Shown here one piece after another: positions 1 to 8,202 of a stretch of DNA of 32,381 nt. The notes beneath the pieces are model-generated. The model saw only the letters and a list, made by a program, of their open reading frames with translations, did not search any database and had not been told where the DNA came from. The stretch lies in the NCBI GenBank assembly GCA_016199265.1, contig JACQGX010000223.1, positions 1-32,381 of the forward strand. The letters run 5' to 3'. The position numbers and the translations under genes are program-made. Position 1 is the stretch's first letter. Every line of letters begins with the position of its first letter. Origin of the DNA: Chloroflexota bacterium. Lineage in GTDB: Bacteria > Chloroflexota > UBA11872 > UBA12225.

Positions 1-443
1 CGCCGCCGCGCACCCTCGAGCGTGGAACGGGGCCGCTCTCCAGTCGTGGTCGCCATAGTCCGCCGAGTGACCTCCCTTTGCCTTGGTGTGTGCGTGCCAC
101 GCGTGGCAGCAGAAGGCCATTCTAGGCTGGTTCCGCGGACCGGCCAATTCCGGGAGGCTATTGCGATAGCGTGTAACAGTCTGAGAAAATAGAGTCAGGC
201 ACCTCCCGCCGGTTCTTCCGGCGTATCTTCCACACCTTGAGATTTGGCAGACCCGCCGGCGCGCTCATCGCGGTTCCGACGTCTAAACCAGGTCCACAGT
301 CGAAAGCCCGCCTTGAGCGCAGCCGTAGGGTCCCAAGTCCAAAGCACGCCGCATTTGCCCGTCGCCTTTGGACTTGGGACCTGGGCCTTGCTCTACACCA
401 AAGCCATTGTGGAACCCGCAGGGACCCTCACTTTGCACTTGGT

Positions 444-1928
444 TCAGTGCCGCGTCACCCGCTCCCGCGCCTCCACCGCCGCCGGGCCAAACTCGTCCGG
501 CGCCGGCGTGTAGGGGATCTTCACGCCGCCCGCTTTCACCGCCTCGACACCGCCGGCCGCCGCGATCCGCCGCGCCTGGTCGGCCTTCGCCCGACGGTCG
601 ACCTCCTCCGGATCGCAGATCGCTCGCAGCTCGCGCTCGCACGCGGCCAACACGTCGGCGTGCTGTAGATCGCCCGCCAAGTCGTGCGTCTCGTCGGGAT
701 CATTTTCCATGTCGAACAACTGCGGCGGGTAGTCGACGTAATGCACGTACTTGTACCGCTCGTTACGGATCATGAAGATCCCGCCCGTCGAGAAGATGGC
801 GTGGTACTCGCTGAACACGGTGCGCGGCTGATCGTCCTGCTGCGCCAGGCGCACCAGCGACGTGCCCAGCAGGTCGGCATCCTCGTGCGTAAACTCAGCG
901 TCGGCCGCCTCGACGATCGTCGGGAAGCAGTCCACCAACGAGACCGGCGTGCGCACCCGCTTCCCCGCCGGCACGTCGGGGCCGGCGAGGATCATCGGCA
1001 CCGCCACCGCGCCGTCGTACATCACGCTCTTCCACCACAGCCCATGCTCGCCGATCATGTCGCCGTGGTCGCTCGTGTAGAGAATGCGCGTGGTTTCGCG
1101 CTGGCCGCTCTCCTCGAGCGCGCGCAGCACAATCCCGATCTGCTCGTCGAGGAACGTGACCATCCCGTAGTACGTCGCCACCGCCTTGCGCACCGTCCAC
1201 TCGTCGAACGGCTCGTCGAGCGCCTGCTGGTGCCGCTTGTGTACCAGCGCCGGGTGGCGCGACCACTGCTCGGGCGACCAGTTCACCGGCAGCGGCACCG
1301 ACTCCGGCGGGTACAGGTTCAGGTACTCCTCCGGCACCATCAGCGGAAAGTGCGGGTAGCTGAACGAGACGAACAGCGCCCACGGCTTCGCCTGCGCCGT
1401 ACCCTCTTCGTGCAGCCACCGGGCAGACGTCTGGGCGATGGCACGGTCGTACCGCGTGTACTCGGCCTCTCCGGCGGTCGCCTTCAGCACGTGCTCGCGA
1501 CTCGACGGGCGCACCGGCATCTCGCCTCGCAGCAGCCCGTAGAGATCGCCCACGCCGTCGAGCACGTGCATCGGCAGCCGCTGGTCGTCGAAGCCCGACG
1601 GATCGCCCACCTTGCGGTAGTGCAGCTTGCCGATCGTCGTGACCTTGTGCCCCTGCTCGCTCAGGCGATGCCCCCAACTCGCCGCCTCGGTGCCGACGTA
1701 CGGCGTCGCGTTGTCCCACGAATCGATCGTGTGCGCGTACCGCCCCGTCGCCAGGCACGCCCGCGCCGGCACGCAGATCGGCGTCGGCGTGTACGCGTTC
1801 AGAAACGTCGTCCCCTGCGCCGCCAGCGCATCCAAGTTCGGCGTGCGCACCACCGGGTTGCCATAGCACCCCAACACCCGCCGGCTATGCTCGTCAGAGC
1901 AGATAAACAATCCGTTTGTCGGTTTCAA
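444..1928 (-). CDS. Sulfatase (arylsulfatase/choline-sulfatase-like, Cys-type)
   Basis: 494 aa ORF; N-terminal SDEHSRRVLGCYGNPVVRTPNLDALAAQGTTF and sulfatase signature C-V-P-A-R (formylglycine site), SDHGDMIGEHGLWWK. Confidence 0.93.
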   Translation of the reverse strand: MKPTNGLFICSDEHSRRVLGCYGNPVVRTPNLDALAAQGTTFLNAYTPTPICVPARACLATGRYAHTIDSWDNATPYVGTEAASWGHRLSEQGHKVTTIGKLHYRKVGDPSGFDDQRLPMHVLDGVGDLYGLLRGEMPVRPSSREHVLKATAGEAEYTRYDRAIAQTSARWLHEEGTAQAKPWALFVSFSYPHFPLMVPEEYLNLYPPESVPLPVNWSPEQWSRHPALVHKRHQQALDEPFDEWTVRKAVATYYGMVTFLDEQIGIVLRALEESGQRETTRILYTSDHGDMIGEHGLWWKSVMYDGAVAVPMILAGPDVPAGKRVRTPVSLVDCFPTIVEAADAEFTHEDADLLGTSLVRLAQQDDQPRTVFSEYHAIFSTGGIFMIRNERYKYVHYVDYPPQLFDMENDPDETHDLAGDLQHADVLAACERELRAICDPEEVDRRAKADQARRIAAAGGVEAVKAGGVKIPYTPAPDEFGPAAVEARERVTRH

Positions 1929-1951
1929 GTCAGCGCACCTCGAGGAGTGGA

Positions 1952-2046
1952 GATCAGGTCGTGACCAGGTCGTGACCAGGTCGCAGCCGGTGGGATCACC
2001 ACTTGATCACCACTTGATCACGACCTGATCACCACTTGATCACCAC
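1952..2046. repeat. 11-bp GATCAC(C/G)AC(T/C)T tandem array with inverted copies upstream
   Basis: Read directly: caggtcgtgac units at 1955-1986, then gatcaccactt/gatcacgacct units at 1994-2046; 13-bp perfect inverted repeat gatcaggtcgtga (1952-1964)/tcacgacctgatc (2018-2030). Confidence 0.9.
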
Positions 2047-2050
2047 GCCA

Positions 2051-3115
2051 TCAATAGTCCGCCGCCTGCATCAACGGCAGCGGCAGCGGCAGGTGCACCA
2101 CCTGCCCCGTCTTGACCGACCGCAGCCCGGCGTCGAGCACCTCGGTCACGTCGCGGTGGAAGGCGATTCCCGCCCAGTCGACGGGCCACTCGCTGCGCTC
2201 GAGGCTGGCCATCAGGTGCGCCGGCAGACTTGCCTCGGCCACCGGCGCCGGTAGTTCTTCGAGCGGAATCTCGCGTCCGCCGCTGTGCTCGTTCTCGGCG
2301 TTGTACAGCACCGCGCCGTGGTGGCCGATCGCCAGCGTGCCCTCCTCGCCGAGAAACAGCGTGCTGAACGGCAGGTGGCCGAACTGGCTCCACGTCGCCT
2401 CGACCAGCGCGCCACCCCGGTGGTACTGCAGCAGCATCCGCGCGTTGTCGTCGGTGATCAGGTCATTGCGCTGCCACCGCCCGGCTACGGCGTAGACCGC
2501 ATTCGGCGAGCCCAAAATGCCGACTGCCATGTCGACGCCGTAGCAGCAGTAGTCCATGAAGGCGCCCGCGCCGTTAGTTACCGGCTGGTAGAGCCACTGG
2601 AAAAACGTGTTGGCGTCGATTGCGCGCGGCTTGGTGCCGCCGCCGCGGTGGCGCACTTCGTACGGGCGGCCGATACCGCCGCGCTTGACGAACTCGAGCG
2701 CCCGCGTCGTCGCGCGGTTGCCCCACCGCGATGGATAGTTGGTCAGGACGTACACACGGTGCTTCCCGGCAGCCGCGAGCATCCGCTCGGCGTCGGCCAG
2801 CGAGAACGCCAGCGGCTTCTCGACGATCGCGTGCACGCGGTGCGCCGCTGCCAGCTCGACCACACTTGCGTGGTTCGACGTCTCGTTGCACACCGAGACG
2901 ATGTCCAGCTCTTCCTTCTCCAGCATCCCGGCGATCGAGTCGAACTGGCGCACGTCGCCCATCTCGTAGCGCGTCACGTAGCGCTCGCGCTCCGCCGCGT
3001 TCGCATCGGCGATCGCTACAACCTTGGCGTTGGGAATCTCCTTCCACTCACGCAGATGCGCCGAGACGTGACCGTGCGTCACGCCGGCAATCCCCACCCG
3101 ATACGTCTTGCTCAT
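2051..3115 (-). CDS. Gfo/Idh/MocA family oxidoreductase
   Basis: MSKTYRVGIAGVTHGHVSAHLREW Rossmann start, EKPLAFSLADAERM motif; start placed at internal ATG rather than the longest ORF start (3184). Confidence 0.92.
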   Translation of the reverse strand: MSKTYRVGIAGVTHGHVSAHLREWKEIPNAKVVAIADANAAERERYVTRYEMGDVRQFDSIAGMLEKEELDIVSVCNETSNHASVVELAAAHRVHAIVEKPLAFSLADAERMLAAAGKHRVYVLTNYPSRWGNRATTRALEFVKRGGIGRPYEVRHRGGGTKPRAIDANTFFQWLYQPVTNGAGAFMDYCCYGVDMAVGILGSPNAVYAVAGRWQRNDLITDDNARMLLQYHRGGALVEATWSQFGHLPFSTLFLGEEGTLAIGHHGAVLYNAENEHSGGREIPLEELPAPVAEASLPAHLMASLERSEWPVDWAGIAFHRDVTEVLDAGLRSVKTGQVVHLPLPLPLMQAADY

Positions 3116-3169
3116 GAACAGTTCCTGCCCTTCTCGTCGTACTCGTCTCTTCACCGCCATCGCTGCCTT

Positions 3170-3209
3170 ATTGATAGGCCCCATACTGGATTGATAGGCC
3201 CCATACTGG
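3170..3209. repeat. Perfect 2 x 20-bp tandem repeat
   Basis: attgataggccccatactgg at 3170-3189 and 3190-3209, upstream of the oxidoreductase start. Confidence 0.95.
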
Positions 3210-3340
3210 CAGGCACGATTGACACGCCGACGAAACGCCGAGGCATTCTACCGGGTAACGCCTGACCCCCGACCCGTCTCCTGCGCCAAACGTACTCGTC
3301 CAGGTACCATCTCCTCACACAGCGGTCGTCCCTCCGATAC

Positions 3341-3368
3341 CTGACCACTGACTACTGACCACTGACTA
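3341..3368. repeat. Heptamer array CTGACCA-CTGACTA x2
   Basis: ctgaccactgactactgaccactgacta, 4 heptamers, 6 bp before the ATG at 3375. Confidence 0.9.
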
Positions 3369-3374
3369 CCCGCA

Positions 3375-4427
3375 ATGGCAATCTCCTTTGAACTCGTTCC
3401 GGAAGAGCTAGGCCTCCGAAACCCGGCCTTCCTCGGTGCATTTCTCAACTGGCCCGACGCCTCAATGGGCGCATCGGGAGCCGTGCGCTATCTCGTCGAA
3501 TCGTTGCGCGCGGCGCCCCTCGCCACGTGGGACGGCGACGACTACTACGATTTCGTCGAGCTGCGCCCCATTTCCCGTGTCGTGCCACCGCGCGACCGTA
3601 CGCTCATCTGGCCCGACGGTGAGTTCTGGGTTGCGCGAAACGTGCCGCTCGCGGCCAACCGCGGCAGCGCCGCCGGCGAGGAGGAGAGCGACCACCGCAG
3701 CCTCATCTTCTTCCTGGCGCACGAGCCGCGCTTGCGCTGGCGCGCCTACAGCCGGGAGCTCGCATCGCTCATCAAGCGTTGCGGCGTGACACAAGCGATC
3801 TTCTTCGGCGCCGCCTACGCCGACGTGCCACACACGCGCCCGCCGATCGTCACCGCCTGGGCCACCGATTCCCGGCTGCGCACCAAGCTCGAGGCACTCG
3901 ACGTTCCGTTTTCGGCATACCAAGGGCCATCGAGCATGCAGTCGGCTGCCATCGAGGCGTGCCGAGCGGTCGATATCGCCTGTGTCAGCCTGTTCAGCAA
4001 CGCACCGCACTATCTCCCGGTCCCCAACGCCAATCTTTCACACGCGCTGCTCCGCCGTGCCGCGAGCATACTCGGCATCCAAGTTGACCTCGCACCGCTG
4101 GAGGAGGCAGGCCAAGCCTTGGTCCAGCAGGCCAACGCCGCGATGGACGAGCGCACCGAGTTCCGCGACCACGTGCGGCAGCTCGAAGCGCAGTTCGACG
4201 CGCAGGCGGCGCCGCTCGCGCCCGGCGAAGTCCGCCGCGGCGCCGAGCGGCGCGCTCAGGCCGAGGCCGAGCGCGGCCCGCTCAACGTCGATCCCCAGGA
4301 CATCGTGCGCGAGCTCGAAGAATTCCTGCGCCGCCGCACCCAGAGCCAGCCCGGCGCCGAAGGCGAAGGCGACAACACCGGCGAAGGCGATGGTGGTCCG
4401 CCCGAAGGCGGCCGCCCCGCGCCCTAG
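3375..4427 (+). CDS. PAC2 family protein (proteasome assembly chaperone-like)
   Basis: 350 aa; FLNWPDASMGASGAVRYLVE, DYYDFVELRPISRVVPPRDRTLIWPDGEFWVAR typical of PAC2; acidic/low-complexity C-terminal tail. Confidence 0.8.
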   Translation: MAISFELVPEELGLRNPAFLGAFLNWPDASMGASGAVRYLVESLRAAPLATWDGDDYYDFVELRPISRVVPPRDRTLIWPDGEFWVARNVPLAANRGSAAGEEESDHRSLIFFLAHEPRLRWRAYSRELASLIKRCGVTQAIFFGAAYADVPHTRPPIVTAWATDSRLRTKLEALDVPFSAYQGPSSMQSAAIEACRAVDIACVSLFSNAPHYLPVPNANLSHALLRRAASILGIQVDLAPLEEAGQALVQQANAAMDERTEFRDHVRQLEAQFDAQAAPLAPGEVRRGAERRAQAEAERGPLNVDPQDIVRELEEFLRRRTQSQPGAEGEGDNTGEGDGGPPEGGRPAP

Positions 4428-4606
4428 CCAACCACTCGTGCCGGCAGGCAACCGACAACCGCCCTTCGACTGGCCCAGCACGAACGGAGGCCAGCCTCAG
4501 TACGACCGAAGCAGTCGGCGTTCGTCAGAGCCCGCCCTGAGCGCAGCCGAAGGGTTCATCGGCGGTTTCATACACATAACCACCCTATCCATTAGACCGC
4601 ACCACC

Positions 4607-5317
4607 ATGACGCGTACTTTCAAAGTGATTGGCCACCGCGGTGCCGCCGGACACGCGCCGGAGAACACCTTCGCCGCGTTCGACACCGGTCTCGCCATGG
4701 GTGTCGGCGGCGTCGAAACCGACATTCGCGCCACGCGCGACGGCGTGCTCGTCCTGGTGCACGATGCTACCGTCGACCGCACCACCGACGGCTCGGGCGC
4801 CGTCGCCGAGCTGACGTGGGATGCGATCAGTCGCCTGAACGCCGCCGCCCGCTTCCGGGATGGCCGGCACGATTTCGGCATCCAGCGCGTCCCACGGCTC
4901 GACGACTTCCTCGACCGCTACGGCGGTCGCACCACTTTCCGGCTGGAGATCAAGGCGCGCGGCGTCGAATCACACGCCCTACGTCTGGTCCGCGCGCGCC
5001 GGCTGATCGACTCGTCGGTGTTCACCTCGTTCCAGCCGGAGAGCCTCAAGGCGATCCGCCGCGCTGCCCCCGAGGCCCAAACGGCCTATCTCTCCGGCGC
5101 CAAAGTGTTCGACAACACCATCATCCAAACCGCTCTCGACGCCGGCGCCAACGAAGTCGTCCCCCGCGCCGAGCTCGTCAATCCTGAGATGCTCGCCCGA
5201 GCACGCGCCGCCAGCCTGCGCGTCTGGGCGTGGGGCGTCAGGGATCCCGAGATCCTCCGCCGCGCCGTCGGCATCGGCGGCTGCACCCTCGACTACCCCG
5301 ACTGGGCCGACGAGTAG
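4607..5317 (+). CDS. Glycerophosphodiester phosphodiesterase family protein
   Basis: VIGHRGAAGHAPENTFAAFDTGLAMGVGGVETDIRATRDGVLVLVHDATVDRTTDG. Confidence 0.95.
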   Translation: MTRTFKVIGHRGAAGHAPENTFAAFDTGLAMGVGGVETDIRATRDGVLVLVHDATVDRTTDGSGAVAELTWDAISRLNAAARFRDGRHDFGIQRVPRLDDFLDRYGGRTTFRLEIKARGVESHALRLVRARRLIDSSVFTSFQPESLKAIRRAAPEAQTAYLSGAKVFDNTIIQTALDAGANEVVPRAELVNPEMLARARAASLRVWAWGVRDPEILRRAVGIGGCTLDYPDWADE

Positions 5318-5364
5318 GCAGGAGGCAGGAGGCAGGAGGCAGGTGCTAGGTGCTAGGTGCTCAG
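5316..5364. repeat. Heptamer array 4x AGGCAGG + 3x TGCTAGG
   Basis: aggcagg x4 then tgctagg, tgctagg, tgctcag; overlaps the TAG stop of the upstream CDS. Confidence 0.9.
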
Positions 5365-5577
5365 AACGGGAGAGCGGTGCACCATCGTTCCCTCTCCCTT
5401 TGGGAGAAAGCGGAACCTGCCCTGAGCGCAGCCGATCGACTCACGCAAAGCCAACGTGGAGCCCGCAGGCTTCCTCACTCAGCACCTAAGCACGTCGCCG
5501 TAAGTTTTCTGCCCTGACTACCAGGAGTGGAGAGCGTGCCAAACTTTCCGCTATCTGCTTAGCACCTAGCACTTGGT

Positions 5578-6066
5578 TCAAGCTGAGGGCTGCGGTGCCC
5601 GCCCACGCGCCGCCGCCCGCCGCTTTAGCAGCTCGATCATGTAGCCCAACCGGCTGACTATTGCATCACGGTACCACTGCGGCGCGCGCACCAGGCGCCG
5701 CTTGAGGCCACTCCCACCGGCGAGCTGCGCTGCCATCTCCGGTGCATCGGCCGGCTCGACGTGCAGATGCACTTCTCCCGCCGGATACGTCACCACCGCC
5801 GGCCCGGCGCCGCACAGGCTGAGACACCCCGTCCGCACGACGGCGACGCGCCGGCCACCTTGCCGCTGAACCGCCTCGGCCAGCGCGTTGCGTACCGCCG
5901 GCGAGCCGCGCCAGCGGCAGTCGGAGGCCTCGCAGATGAACGCCCAATGCGTGAACTGGTCTAGATCCGGCACCGTCCGCTCAGCGGCCGTGGCGGCGCC
6001 GTCATACTGGTGCCTCGCGTTCTCGTCCGGTTGCATCGCGTGACCTATCCTGCCGCCGTCCGCCAA
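5578..6066 (-). CDS. (2Fe-2S) ferredoxin domain protein (thioredoxin-like fold)
   Basis: FICEASDCRWRGS...RVAVVRTGCLSLCGAGPAVVTYPAGEVHLHVEPADAPEM; Cys pattern of thioredoxin-like ferredoxins; start may be the internal Met at about 6036. Confidence 0.7.
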   Translation of the reverse strand: MADGGRIGHAMQPDENARHQYDGAATAAERTVPDLDQFTHWAFICEASDCRWRGSPAVRNALAEAVQRQGGRRVAVVRTGCLSLCGAGPAVVTYPAGEVHLHVEPADAPEMAAQLAGGSGLKRRLVRAPQWYRDAIVSRLGYMIELLKRRAAARGRAPQPSA

Positions 6067-6117
6067 AGTCTACCAGCCAGGCTCCGACCGCCGCCTCCTG
6101 TCATCCTGAGCGCCAGC

Positions 6118-6137
6118 GAAGGACCTCGAGGTCCTTC
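6118..6137. repeat. Perfect 20-bp palindrome within a 'tcctgagcgc(c)agcgaagg' repeat element
   Basis: gaaggacctcgaggtccttc is its own reverse complement; flanking tcatcctgagcgccagc resembles other copies in the window. Confidence 0.85.
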
Positions 6138-6152
6138 ACTCCGCTCCGCCGC

Positions 6153-6539
6153 GTGCCCAGCCAGATCGCCATCGCGATCGCCGAGCGCTTCGGGTTCCAC
6201 GCTCCCATCGTGACCCGCACGGCCGCCGAGATCGGCGAGGTCGCCCAGAGCAACCCGTTCCTGCGCGACGGCGCCGCTCCAGCCACGCTGCACGTCGCGT
6301 TCCTGGCCGCTACGCCCAGCGCCGCCAGAGTCGGCGCGCTCGATCCGGACCGCTCGCCGCCCGACACGTTCGCCGTGCGCGGTCGCGAGGTCTACCTCCA
6401 CTGCCCCCACGGGCTCGCGCGCACCAAGCTCACCACCGACTACTTCGACCGCAAGCTCGGCACGACCGGCACGGTGCGCACCTGGCGCACCGTGCTCAAA
6501 CTGCTCGAGCTGACCGGCGGCGCGCCCCATCCCTACTAG
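6153..6539 (+). pseudogene. 5'-truncated DUF1697-family gene
   Basis: AIAERFGFHAPIVTRTAAEIGEVAQSNPF...REVYLHCPHGLARTKLTTDYFDRKLGTTGTVRTWRTVLKLLEL matches the C-terminal two-thirds of DUF1697; N-terminal (LRGINVGG..., QSGNVVF) absent. Confidence 0.65.
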
Positions 6540-6545
6540 CCTCAC

Positions 6546-6692
6546 CGCGGGTGCGGGCTCGCCTCGCTGGCCGAAGGGAGCTTGATCTACCGGGAGCGGC
6601 CGGCCACAGGGGATACGAGCGAGCCGCGGTTCGGGATGTTGGAGACGATTCGCGGGTTTGCGCTCGAACAACTCGAGGGGAGCGCCAGCACC
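6546..6692 (+). pseudogene. Remnant of a LuxR/AfsR-type NB-ARC ATPase regulator
   Basis: Frame gives LASLAEGSLIYRERPATGDTSEPRFGMLETIRGFALEQLEGS, the 'L..L...SL......EPRF.MLETIR.FALE.LE' segment typical of these ATPases; nothing recognisable on either side. Confidence 0.65.
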
Positions 6693-6745
6693 CACGCACT
6701 CCAGGTCACGTGCTGTCCCATCAGTACCCGCCGCCGAGGGCAGCA

Positions 6746-7942
6746 TCACGGACCCGGCGGCTGGTACGGCGCTGCCGGCGGCTCGGTGTCGGGCAGCGGC
6801 ACGGTGCTCCAGAACGTGGAGTGTTCGAATGGCTGCCGGCGCAGGTCGGGGATGGAGACGGGCGTGCCGCCCAGTTCGGCCGAGCGGTTGGCCAGAATGC
6901 CCGGCAGGATGTAGTCAATGGCGCGGTACACGTCGATCGGCGCGGGGCGGCCGTCGAGGATCGTGTGCGCGAAATGACGCGCGAGTTTGAGGTCGGCCCC
7001 GCCGTGCCCGGCGCTGATGTCGTCGCCGCGGGCACCCAGGCCGATGGGCACGGTTTCCCAGCCGCTTCGTTCTTCGGCATCGCGCGAGAAGCGCCGGCAG
7101 ACCTTCTCGTAGCTGAACCATTCGACGCCGCCGGCCACGCCGAAGATGCGGTAGCGGTGCTCGGCCGGGCGGCGGGTGTTCAGCGTGACCATGATTTTGA
7201 TGAGGGTGCCCTTCGCGGTCTGGAAGAGGGCGATTTGCCCGTCGGACCGTAGCGGCGCGTCTGGGGAGCGCCAGGGCGCGCTGCGACACGAGACCGAGAC
7301 GCAGCGGTCGTCGAGCACTTCCAGGAGTGGGCCCAGATCATGCGTCAGGTACTGGATCGGCGGCTGGTCGGCGCGCCACGTCGGTGCGGCGTCCGTCCGG
7401 CCCTGGGCGCCCGCTGCGGTGGGCGTGAGGCGTGTGCCGTCGGGCAAGCTGAGGGTAGCGGGCAGGTAGTGGATGTATTCGCCTTCGGCGATGGAGATCG
7501 GGCCAAAGCGGTCTTCGGCAATCCACTTGCGGAAGTAGCGGAAGAAATCCCAGTAGCAGGTGTTTTCGCCCAGCATGTACGTTTTGCCGGTGCGCTCCAC
7601 GGCCGCGCGCAGGCGCACGCATTCTTCTTCGGCATAGGCGCCCGGCACTTCGGAAAGCACATGGCAGCCGGCCTCCATGGCCTGGATGGCGTGCTCGACC
7701 TGCAATTTACCGTTGCTGGCGACGACCACCGCGGCGGGCCGCAGGTCCAGCAACTCGTCGAATTCGGGGAGGACGCGCGTCCCGGCGCCGGCTTCGTCGA
7801 TGCGGTGCTGGGCGCGCTCCCGGCGCAGGGGCAGGCGGTCGCAGGCGCCGATGACGTCGACGTTATCCAGCAGGAGGAAGTTGCGCAGGTGCGTGAACCC
7901 TCGGCCGAGGCCGAGGATGCCGACTCGGAGTTTTTCCATCAT
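6746..7942 (-). CDS. Gfo/Idh/MocA family oxidoreductase
   Basis: MMEKLRVGILGLGRGFTHLRNFLLLDNVDVIGACD..., SEVPGAYAEEECVRLRAAVERTGKTYMLGENTCYW. Confidence 0.9.
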   Translation of the reverse strand: MMEKLRVGILGLGRGFTHLRNFLLLDNVDVIGACDRLPLRRERAQHRIDEAGAGTRVLPEFDELLDLRPAAVVVASNGKLQVEHAIQAMEAGCHVLSEVPGAYAEEECVRLRAAVERTGKTYMLGENTCYWDFFRYFRKWIAEDRFGPISIAEGEYIHYLPATLSLPDGTRLTPTAAGAQGRTDAAPTWRADQPPIQYLTHDLGPLLEVLDDRCVSVSCRSAPWRSPDAPLRSDGQIALFQTAKGTLIKIMVTLNTRRPAEHRYRIFGVAGGVEWFSYEKVCRRFSRDAEERSGWETVPIGLGARGDDISAGHGGADLKLARHFAHTILDGRPAPIDVYRAIDYILPGILANRSAELGGTPVSIPDLRRQPFEHSTFWSTVPLPDTEPPAAPYQPPGP

Positions 7943-8202
7943 GACCTCTTCTTCGGCCGTGCCGATGGTGCCTCCCAAGACGCTACCGGGCGCGGGGGCG
8001 TGGGTGTGGGAGTGTGGGAGTGTGGTCCTGCCCGGCGATGCCTCAGGATTCGAGCACTCGGACGTGCCGTTCACCTATCATGCCATGGCGGGAGTGGCGG
8101 CGGAGCTCTCGCCAGCCCAGCCAGGCCGGGCCGATGCAGCGCGGCATGGTAACGTGTCCCCGTCACCGACCACCCGATCACCACCCGAAAACGGAGCCCT
8201 TC

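Noticed and set aside
1-56. Possible start of a minus-strand gene running off the left edge (MATTTGERPRSTLEGARR)
   Set aside because: Only 18 codons are visible and the SD-like GGGAGG is too far from the ATG; not enough to support a CDS call.
684-1964. Long plus-strand ORF opposite the sulfatase (426 aa)
   Set aside because: Arg/His-rich shadow translation of a high-GC gene; the antisense frame has clear sulfatase motifs.
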